From: an uncultured Prevotellaceae bacterium | GTDB taxonomy: Bacteria; Bacteroidota; Bacteroidia; Bacteroidales; Bacteroidaceae | NCBI GenBank assembly: GCA_900316265.1 | Contig: ONCH01000007.1 | Coordinates: forward strand, 1 to 64,000 | Reading direction: 5' to 3' | DNA length: 64,000 bases | Made by a program: the position numbers and the translations under genes | The notes under the pieces: generated by a model | The model's input: only the letters and a program-made list of their open reading frames with translations | The model's database searches: none | What the model was told of the DNA's origin: nothing | Shown: positions 46,508 to 52,824 of the stretch, piece by piece | How positions within the stretch are numbered: the first letter of the stretch is position 1 | How the letters are laid out: each line of letters begins with the position of its first letter

Positions 46508-47629
46508 TTATGACTCTGCCACCATCATAGAGAGTTCAGACTCATTTACGTTCTCTTCATTTTGCTTTTTTGTTGACAGTTTTCTTATTTGTCTAAACTT
46601 CTCAAATACATTTTCTCGGTGGTGTTTTAGGAATATATTCAGAGGTCTGTAAAAAGGTTCTTTGGGTACAAAAATCTTTTTACCATTGTATTCATCATAG
46701 AACCAAGTTCCTTTTAACTTTTCTGATACAATTACTCTGTAATCATCACTGATGCAAAAGAAACCCTTGTCAAAAGCAAAGTGCATATCTCTACATAATG
46801 CGATACCATTACAAGGTAGAAATGTTCCTTGATGTGCTTGTGGCTTAATATGTGCAGCCTCCAGATTAAACAAATCTATATTACCCTCTTTATATCTGAT
46901 TACCTTACCAGTAACTGCGCATCGGTATTGGTAAGCATTCATAACAAGGTCATGGAACAATGAACTGTTAAAGATTGAGCATCCCATTGATTCCTCGAAA
47001 GAATTATTTTCATCATCCTGGTTTTCTTGTGCACTATAGGTACTCAATAATGAGTCTGATTCTGTTTTTATTACCTTCATGGCTTCATCAGTAACAACAA
47101 CATCAGAAACGGAATCAAGTATGGGTGTCTCAATAAAATCAAAAACAGTATCAATCACAGCATTTGCATGGAATCGCTTGTCATAATCATCTAAAATACG
47201 TTGTAGCACATGGCTTCTCTTATGTTCAGGAGTAATTCTGGTTAATGTATAATAGGTGTCACCATCAACGTCAAATCTTTCAAATACAGCATAATCACCT
47301 TTAAAGAAATATTCTTTATCAGGATCTATTTCATTATTCATATACAATCTGACCTCATTTCTCGGATTCTTTCCTGTGTATTCTATGTCCGCATATTTTT
47401 GGTTATGGTAATCCATCGTGCAAAGCACTCTTTCTCTTTCCTTACCATTAATCATTGGGATAATCGATACGATAACCTTGTCATTCATCACTACAGAAGA
47501 AATGTGTGGGAAAAAATCGAGACACGTTTTAGCAACAAGGAAATATCTTCCCCTTGCAGGTTTTTCGCCTCTTCGGTTAATAGACCCCATTTCTTGATGT
47601 CCAATTTTATGAATATAGAATCTACCCAT
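46508..47629 (-). CDS. HNH-type restriction endonuclease (probable R subunit of the R-M operon)
   Basis: A 373-aa protein with an N-terminal DNA-binding-like region of unknown type and a C-terminal HNH nuclease: YRCAVTGKVI (zinc-type Cys), LEAAHIKPQAHQGTFLPCNGIALCRDMHFAFDKGFFCISDDYRVIVS (about 265-305), with the H of AAHI, N of CNG and H of DMHFAF in HNH order. It starts inside the stop of the second methyltransferase (8-nt overlap). The close link makes it the likely restriction enzyme of the two methyltransferases; the recognition site is unknown. AT-richness compared with the flanking genes suggests acquisition. Confidence 0.88.
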   Translation of the reverse strand: MGRFYIHKIGHQEMGSINRRGEKPARGRYFLVAKTCLDFFPHISSVVMNDKVIVSIIPMINGKERERVLCTMDYHNQKYADIEYTGKNPRNEVRLYMNNEIDPDKEYFFKGDYAVFERFDVDGDTYYTLTRITPEHKRSHVLQRILDDYDKRFHANAVIDTVFDFIETPILDSVSDVVVTDEAMKVIKTESDSLLSTYSAQENQDDENNSFEESMGCSIFNSSLFHDLVMNAYQYRCAVTGKVIRYKEGNIDLFNLEAAHIKPQAHQGTFLPCNGIALCRDMHFAFDKGFFCISDDYRVIVSEKLKGTWFYDEYNGKKIFVPKEPFYRPLNIFLKHHRENVFEKFRQIRKLSTKKQNEENVNESELSMMVAES

Positions 47630-48869
47630 TGTAATATTTATTTAATATATTATGAAGTCCCTGTGCTATAGTTTTCGCAAAATCAGATGGCACTGCATTG
47701 CCAATCATCTTGTATTGTGCCATCATTGGACCAAGAAACTCAAAATCATCTGCAAATGTTTGCAATCTTGCAGCCTCTCTGACAGTAATTGACCTTGCTT
47801 GTTTAGGGTCGGGATGTATATGCCTCATTCCATCTTTATATAGATGTGCAGGAATTGTGTTGCTTGGTTCATTCCATCTTAGCACATAATATTTATGAAT
47901 ATTGCTCTTCTTGCCAGTCATCTTCGTATAAAGAGCTTTCAATGACTCTGTAGAGATGTATTCATTTTTACCCGATTCGATATCTTCCCCTAACATAGTG
48001 AATATCTTTTGGTCTCTTTCACTATGAAATCGAGGCACATGATTCATAACACCACCTCCATCTATTGGGGAATGGGAGTATTTGTGTCCGTTTTCCTTTA
48101 TTACTTCTTTACTTGGAAGAATGATAGGCAGATCTCCTATAGCATCCTTTACTGTTTTAAGAGTGGTACTATGTATAAATTGGGGCATCTGCTCCTTATA
48201 AAAATCATCAAGTACTTTTTGGCAAAAATCCGGGTTATTGGTATTGAGAGTTTTGTTTACTCCGAGAATAATGACACGCTTTCTATGCTGTGGAATTCCA
48301 AAATTAGCAACATCAAAAACGGCATTTTTGAAATCGTCAATCACACAATAACCAGCATCATCAAACGCTTTTCTGATTTTGTCAACAATAGGAGTTCCAT
48401 CAGGAGCAGCGCTCAACATACCGACTACATTTTCAAAAACGAAGAAAGCAGGCTTGAAATATTCCAGGATGCGGATATAACTTTCAAAAAGATAGTTCCT
48501 GTAATCATCACGCATTCCATGCGGGTCACGAATTCTTCCTGCCAGAGAATATGCTTGACAAGGAGGACCGCCAATTACAATATCTATCTTTTTGTCGCCA
48601 ATGAGTTTCTTTAGGCCAATATGCTTTCCATACTCTTCATCATCAAAACCATTAATCAGCTCGTCTGTACGCTGAATATCAAATCTTATAACCTCTTCTT
48701 TCGCGTTCTTGTGATGCCACCTTTTTTCTAGACGGTTGGCAAGGGTTTGACAAGGAAACGTTTCCCATTCAACACATGCAAGTGTATTGAAACCGCCTTC
48801 CTGCATAAAACCATCCATCAGACCACCACAGCCTGCAAACAAGTCGATAGTGTTGTATTTCATTGGCAT
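47622..48869 (-). CDS. DNA (cytosine-5-)-methyltransferase 2 of the R-M operon
   Basis: Methylates cytosine at C5. Conserved motifs in order: I DLFAGCGGLMDGF, IV GGPPCQAYSLAGR with the catalytic Cys, VI FVFENVVGML, VIII QHRKRVIILG, IX REAARLQTFADDF, X GNAVPSDFA. The variable target-recognition region lies between VIII and IX. The start at 48869 (TGATG, one-base overlap with the stop of the upstream methyltransferase) is preferred to a longer open frame to 48920; an ATG two codons on is also possible. Product about 415 aa. Confidence 0.93.
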   Translation of the reverse strand: MPMKYNTIDLFAGCGGLMDGFMQEGGFNTLACVEWETFPCQTLANRLEKRWHHKNAKEEVIRFDIQRTDELINGFDDEEYGKHIGLKKLIGDKKIDIVIGGPPCQAYSLAGRIRDPHGMRDDYRNYLFESYIRILEYFKPAFFVFENVVGMLSAAPDGTPIVDKIRKAFDDAGYCVIDDFKNAVFDVANFGIPQHRKRVIILGVNKTLNTNNPDFCQKVLDDFYKEQMPQFIHSTTLKTVKDAIGDLPIILPSKEVIKENGHKYSHSPIDGGGVMNHVPRFHSERDQKIFTMLGEDIESGKNEYISTESLKALYTKMTGKKSNIHKYYVLRWNEPSNTIPAHLYKDGMRHIHPDPKQARSITVREAARLQTFADDFEFLGPMMAQYKMIGNAVPSDFAKTIAQGLHNILNKYYNG

Positions 48870-49933
48870 CACTTCAGGTATTTTAGTAGTTCTACACCTA
48901 TAGCCTTTGCCATTAAGCAAGGGACTGCATTACCTACTTGTTTGTCTTGTTGTCCTTTATTTCCCAAGAAAACGAAATCATCAGGGAAAGACTGCAATCT
49001 GGCACTTTCTCTAACAGTTGGACATCTATTCCATTTGTAATGAAAATTATTCCTATGCCCTGTATCTATAGTCCTTGATGGTTTATAGCTACAGTACCTT
49101 GTCCAAGCCATGTGAAAAATTCTACTTTCACCAACACCAGGCGGAAGGTCTTTATAGTTTCCACCATCAGGTACTAATGCTATTGTATCTTTAACAAACT
49201 GTTTATGGTCTATGGATTTATGGTTGTGAAGAACATTGCAAGAACCTCTCATCAACTTTTGATAATCAGTTTGGGGTTCCATTTCATACTCAGAGACATC
49301 ACTTCCCAACGTATGCTCTAGACTAGGAAGATCTCCTATTGCCTGCTCACAAGTGATATACTCATCAGGTTTTAAATATGGTTCAGGGAATTGGAATTTC
49401 TCTTTTGTATTCAATAATCCAACAAATACGAGACGTTTCCTAATTTGGGGAACTCCATAGTCTGCAGAGCATAATATTTGATTGCTCACAGAATATCCCA
49501 TTGAGGTGAAACGTCTTACTATCTCATCACGTACTTCACCTTTGTACAATGTTGCCATGCCTGGTACATTCTCTATCAAGAATGCCTTGGGTTTATATCT
49601 CCTGACAGTTTCTATCATTGCAAGGTATAGTTTGTTACGCTCATCATCAAACTGTCTTGGTCCTGTTAAGCTAAAACCCTGACATGGTGGCCCGCCAATA
49701 ATAACATCTATTACGCTTCCATCTACAAGTTTATCAATCTGGTTGAATGTGTCAGGGGCTGACAAATCTCCACATAGTGTTTTACTACCATGATGATTGT
49801 ATGCATAGGTTTTTAGTGCAGGTTCATTGAAATCTACTCCTAATATGATGTTATAACCCGCCATCTCGAAGCCTTTTGACAAACCTCCACAGCCACAAAA
49901 TAAATCTAATACGTTATATTTCTCCTTTGACAT
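48869..49933 (-). CDS. DNA (cytosine-5-)-methyltransferase 1 of the R-M operon
   Basis: A second C5-cytosine methyltransferase, 354 aa from the ATG at 49933. Motifs: I LDLFCGCGGLSKGF, IV IGGPPCQGFSLTG, VI AFLIENVPGM, VIII PQIRKRLVFVG, IX RESARLQSFPDDF, X GNAVPCLMAKAIG. Two different C5 methyltransferases in tandem fit a system with an asymmetric site, one enzyme per strand (inference). An in-frame extension of 40 codons to 50053 lacks homology and runs through a hairpin; the ATG at 49933 is the start where motif spacing is normal. Confidence 0.93.
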   Translation of the reverse strand: MSKEKYNVLDLFCGCGGLSKGFEMAGYNIILGVDFNEPALKTYAYNHHGSKTLCGDLSAPDTFNQIDKLVDGSVIDVIIGGPPCQGFSLTGPRQFDDERNKLYLAMIETVRRYKPKAFLIENVPGMATLYKGEVRDEIVRRFTSMGYSVSNQILCSADYGVPQIRKRLVFVGLLNTKEKFQFPEPYLKPDEYITCEQAIGDLPSLEHTLGSDVSEYEMEPQTDYQKLMRGSCNVLHNHKSIDHKQFVKDTIALVPDGGNYKDLPPGVGESRIFHMAWTRYCSYKPSRTIDTGHRNNFHYKWNRCPTVRESARLQSFPDDFVFLGNKGQQDKQVGNAVPCLMAKAIGVELLKYLK

Positions 49934-49940
49934 GAAAAAG

Positions 49941-49966
49941 CCCTCTCTTCGTTTTCGAAAAGGGGG
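49941..49966 (-). terminator. Terminator-like hairpin directly before methyltransferase 1
   Basis: CCCTCTCTTCG (49941-49951) and CGAAAAGGGGG (49956-49966) form an 11-bp stem with one mismatch and a TTTT loop. On the minus strand it is followed by CTTTTTC and then the ATG. This is the shape of an attenuator or RNA-3'-end terminator just ahead of the gene. Confidence 0.6.
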
Positions 49967-50103
49967 CGTGGAAGAGACGATGTTTAACCAAGGCTTACGA
50001 CGGCCCACATCAGACAACAATCTTACTGTCCACGCCCTTATGAGCGCAAACATCCAAATGCTTGTCCGACTGATGTGTTCCCTTATGTCGTAATTCTGGT
50101 TAA
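49964..50103. promoter_or_regulatory. Folded leader upstream of methyltransferase 1 (nested inverted repeats)
   Basis: Matching arms in order: TTAACCA/TGGTTAA (49984-49990 with 50098-50103), TTACGAC/GTCGTAA (49995-50001 with 50087-50093), CACATCAG/CTGATGTG (50006-50013 with 50070-50077). In the loop TCCACGCCC (50029-50037) is the exact complement of GGGCGTGGA (49964-49972), which lies outside the arms, so a pseudoknot or alternative fold is possible. No riboswitch class is recognised. Confidence 0.55.
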
Positions 50104-50222
50104 TCAGTCAACCAAGGATGTCAATGACGCTTATTCTTTCCTAATTTTGTTTTAGTTCTACTTCTATTTTTTAGTCCGCAAGCACCAAAACGAACGGTTA
50201 TATTTCTATGGTTACTACAAAT

Positions 50223-50548
50223 AAAAAACGTGGTGCTTGCATCTGCCTGTTCGACTTTCGTGGCCTACCACAGCCATAACGGTAAACAGACAGAGAAACA
50301 ACCACGTTGAGGTATATAGATACACCGTAAAGTGTGCTAGTGAGGACATGGTTAGCCCTCGCAGCACACTACGGAGAGTATATACTACACCCCGTGGAGC
50401 TACCCCTGCAATGTTCTTGACCGTTATTCGATTGTGGTAGTTTCGAAAGTCCAAAAACAAAGCGTCAGTAACGCCTTCTAATATGTAGTGCTCCACCCTG
50501 CCAGCTCCGCACATCTCAATGTGCTTCTCAGCCACCATGGGCAGATAC
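50223..50548 (-). ncRNA. Putative structured RNA upstream of the R-M operon
   Basis: Minus strand. A TATCTTTG promoter (50554-50561) precedes a region whose ends pair: GGCAGAT/ATCTGCC (50540-50546 with 50241-50247). Inside are hairpins GCACAT/ATGTGC (50509-50524), AAGCGT/ACGCCT (50460-50476) and a long arm 50302-50397 including AGTGTGCT/AGCACACT (50331-50338 with 50363-50370) and TATATA blocks. The 3' end is AACGTGGT (50301-50308) pairing ACCACGTT (50227-50234) followed by six T. A 106-113-codon ORF spans it but has no recognisable homology here and starts from TTG or ATG within the fold. Either an RNA gene or, less likely, a small membrane protein gene. Confidence 0.5.
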
Positions 50549-50553
50549 GATTG

Positions 50554-50561
50554 CAAAGATA
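50554..50561 (-). promoter_or_regulatory. -7 promoter element (TATCTTTG) for the structured RNA
   Basis: Minus-strand TATCTTTG with AT-rich upstream DNA and a TTG about 18 nt further upstream. Transcription would start almost exactly at the closing stem of the folded region. Confidence 0.6.
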
Positions 50562-50643
50562 CAAAATTTATTTGTAAAACAATCGACTAAAGTGAAAAAA
50601 GTGGGAAAAAGATTTTGAAGAGTTTTTCGTCAAATCTATTAAC

Positions 50644-50701
50644 CTATTAACATGACATGCCTGAAACCCTTTGTGCATCGAGGTTTGAGGCATGTTAATA
50701 G
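50644..50701. repeat. Long imperfect hairpin (about 19 bp)
   Basis: CTATTAACATG (50644-50654) pairs with CATGTTAATAG (50691-50701); inside, CATGCCTGAAACC (50656-50668) pairs with GGTTTGAGGCATG (50682-50694) with one mismatch. The left arm has a duplicated CATG. No T-run follows. It lies between the two putative RNAs. Confidence 0.6.
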
Positions 50702-50777
50702 TTTGCTCAACTATTAACAAGCAATTACTTGCTTAAAATAATCGCTAAATAAAATTGGAACCTTCAGAAATAATGCC

Positions 50778-50785
50778 TATCTTTG
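50778..50785 (+). promoter_or_regulatory. -7 promoter element (TATCTTTG) with -33 TTG for an sRNA
   Basis: TATCTTTG at 50778-50785 with a TTG at 50755-50757, a spacing of about 20 nt as in Bacteroides promoters. Confidence 0.65.
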
Positions 50786-50789
50786 CAGC

Positions 50790-50869
50790 ACGAAAGGAAA
50801 CGATTTCCTCCCGCTGAAATGAAAGAGTAGCACCGTAATCGGGTTAGCAAATCAGTTCAGCGGTTTTTT
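50790..50869 (+). ncRNA. Putative small RNA with promoter and terminator
   Basis: About 80 nt. After the promoter comes a small hairpin AGGAAA-CGA-TTTCCT (50795-50809), then CCGCTGAA (50811-50818) pairing with TTCAGCGG (50856-50863) followed by TTTTTTATTTT, an intrinsic terminator. No ORF of note lies inside. The arrangement is that of an independent short transcript; function and partner are unknown. Confidence 0.6.
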
Positions 50870-50904
50870 ATTTTCTCAGGTTTTGTATCTCAGCATCGAA
50901 CATG

Positions 50905-50995
50905 TACAGCTGATTAGCGTCAGGATACAGCTAAGTAGTAATCTGGTACAGCTAGGTAGCAATCTGGTACAGCTAAGTCGCATCAAGATACAGCT
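50905..50995. repeat. 21-bp tandem repeat (TACAGCT unit), 4 full units
   Basis: TACAGCT begins at 50905, 50926, 50947, 50968 and 50989, exactly 21 nt apart; the units share TACAGCTAAGTAGnAATCTGG with few changes. No ORF spans it. The period equals that of the array at 9395-9463. Confidence 0.85.
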
Positions 50996-50999
50996 CTTT

Positions 51000-51657
51000 T
51001 CTGCATATTTTTAGCCAAAATCTGATATTTTGGGGTTAAGAATGCGAAAAAACGTGTTTAATGCAGGAAAAAAGTACTGAGAAAAAATGATGAAAAAAGG
51101 CACAAACCGTCACTTTTTAGTCTAACATACTGATATACAAAATATTAAGCAGTGTAGGTTGCTATAAAATTAAATGAGTAACCTACACTATTTGACATTT
51201 TCTTTTACCTTTTAGCATAAAATTATATATAACATGTTGAAATATAATCTGTTTGGAATTCTGTTTTATATGTCAAACATGCTGTTTTAGGGCTCATACA
51301 CACTGTTTTTAGCTTCAAAACACAGTGTTTAACTTGAAAAACAAATCATCAAACAACTTGTTTGTAATGTAGAAGTTTATTCTAAATAATAAGAAAATGA
51401 GAAAAAGAGTGATGGTTAGTGTTGTCACAATCTTCAAACATACACTACGTTGCATCCTTTGTACATCGATGTTTCAGAAAATGAGTGACGGTTTGAGCAA
51501 CTTTTTATAAATTTTTCTCAGAAAATTTTCACAGGGAATGTTGCACATATCAAGAGGATAGATAAAAATCCAAATATATTGATCAATTATTGGCTTGCGA
51601 TATGTTATTTGTTTTTAAAAGCGAGGAGAAAATGGTGAGGAAATAAGAGATTTTTCG
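51000..51657. other. Gene-free AT-rich stretch with hairpins
   Basis: No supported gene. It contains a 13-bp inverted repeat with one mismatch (51151-51163 with 51177-51189, AGTGTAGGTT core) and a smaller one around ACACTGTTTTT/AAAACACAGTGT (about 51299-51330). A 37-codon ORF at 51397-51510 (MRKRVMVSVVT) is likely chance. The AT content is higher than in the flanking genes. Confidence 0.5.
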
Positions 51658-51665
51658 TAAATTTG
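51658..51665 (+). promoter_or_regulatory. -7 promoter element (TAAATTTG) for the RND efflux operon
   Basis: TAAATTTG, 33-40 nt before the ATG of the membrane fusion protein. Confidence 0.6.
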
Positions 51666-51697
51666 CCATCACAATTGACAACATAGAAACGAACGAT

Positions 51698-52807
51698 ATG
51701 AAGAAAGCATTATTTTCGTGGGTTCTCACGGCGGTCTGCGGAGGACTGCTGGTGACGTCGTGCGGCGAAGACAAGAAGCGGGAGCAGGGCGCACAGCAGT
51801 ACCGGACAATGGTAGTAACGAAGAAAGACATGACGCTCGAACGGCAGTACTCGGCACGACTGACGGGTAGGCAGATTGTCGAGATTCGTCCGCAGGTCAG
51901 CGGTTGCATCACTCGCATCTGCATCAACGAGGGCGAGAACGTGAAGAAGGGACAGGTGCTGTTCGTCATTGACCAGGTGCCGTTCATTGCGGCTCTGGAG
52001 GCAGCAGTAGCATCGCGGAAGAGTGCGGAGGCCCGACTGGCTACGGCTCGCATGAACTACGAGAACGAAATGCAACTGAAGGAGGGCCACGTGGTAAGCG
52101 ACGTGTCGGTGAAAACCGTGCACAACGCCCTGCTGGAGGCCGAGGCAGCCATGGCGCAGGCCAAGGCACAGGAGGTGGCCGCCCGCAACAACCTGTCATA
52201 TACGGAAGTGAAGAGTCCGGTGAACGGCGTGGCATCGATGATTCCCTGGCACGTGGGGTCGCTGGTGAACAGCAACATAGCGGAACCGCTGGTGACGGTG
52301 GCCGACGACTCAGAGATGTATGCTTACTTCAGCATCAACCAGCGTCAGGCCTACGACCTCACTAACCGTTACGGTTCTATCGCAGAGTTTATCAGCAAGT
52401 CGCCAACGGTAGGGTTACGCCTTATCAATGGCGAGGACTACGACCAGAAGGGACATATCAGCGCCATGAGTGGTACGGTGGATACCTCGACGGGTGCTAT
52501 CTCGCTACGTGCTACGTTCCCCAACCCCACCAATCTGTTGCATAATGGCGGCTCGGCTACGGTGGTGGTGCCCATGGAGCATAAGAACTGCGTGGTCATT
52601 CCGCAGGAGGCTACCTACGAGTTGCAGAACCGCTCGTTCGTCTATCGCGTGGTAGATGGCAAGACGAAGGCTACAGCCGTCACGTTGTTCCCTCAGAACA
52701 ACGGCAAGGAGTATATCGTGGAGAGCGGACTGCAGGTTGGCGACACGATCATTGCCGAGGGTGCCGGACTGCTGAAGGAAGGAATAGAGATTAGAGGGAA
52801 GAAGTAA
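51698..52807 (+). CDS. RND efflux membrane fusion protein (AcrA/MexE type)
   Basis: Periplasmic adaptor of a tripartite drug pump. A lipoprotein signal (LLVTSC, Cys22) is followed by the barrel-sandwich lipoyl halves (YSARLTGRQIVEIRPQVSGCITRICINEGENVKKGQVLFVID, about 51-93), an alpha hairpin (about 95-160), and the YTEVKSPVNGVAS block, then beta-barrel and membrane-proximal domains. At 369 aa it is normal. It precedes the RND pump by 12 nt. Its last codons and stop are written in 7-nt repeats (52790-52824), which also overlap the next start. Confidence 0.93.
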   Translation: MKKALFSWVLTAVCGGLLVTSCGEDKKREQGAQQYRTMVVTKKDMTLERQYSARLTGRQIVEIRPQVSGCITRICINEGENVKKGQVLFVIDQVPFIAALEAAVASRKSAEARLATARMNYENEMQLKEGHVVSDVSVKTVHNALLEAEAAMAQAKAQEVAARNNLSYTEVKSPVNGVASMIPWHVGSLVNSNIAEPLVTVADDSEMYAYFSINQRQAYDLTNRYGSIAEFISKSPTVGLRLINGEDYDQKGHISAMSGTVDTSTGAISLRATFPNPTNLLHNGGSATVVVPMEHKNCVVIPQEATYELQNRSFVYRVVDGKTKATAVTLFPQNNGKEYIVESGLQVGDTIIAEGAGLLKEGIEIRGKK

Positions 52808-52824
52808 GAGGGAAGAGGTATGAA
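52790..52824. repeat. Heptad repeats across the MFP stop and RND start
   Basis: ATTAGAG, GGAAGAA, GTAAGAG, GGAAGAG, GTATGAA: five 7-mers in perfect phase from 52790 to 52824, covering the MFP stop codon and the RND ATG at 52820. Confidence 0.8.

Noticed and set aside
49934-50053. 40-codon N-terminal extension of methyltransferase 1
   Set aside because: Its residues show no methyltransferase homology and it runs through the terminator-like hairpin; motif I lies at the normal distance from the later ATG.
50223-50548. RNase P RNA, tmRNA, SRP RNA or 6S RNA
   Set aside because: None of the conserved segments (such as the RNase P GAGGAAAGTCC core, a tRNA-like T arm, or the SRP tetraloop) is seen.
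50215-50556. A 113-codon ORF (minus) with a hydrophobic segment over the structured region
   Set aside because: Its TTG start overlaps the promoter motif, no family is recognised, and the DNA folds into many paired segments; an RNA is more likely. It is mentioned under the RNA finding as the alternative.
51397-51510. 37-codon ORF in the AT-rich gap before the RND operon
   Set aside because: Very short, no recognisable motif and no promoter match placed for it.
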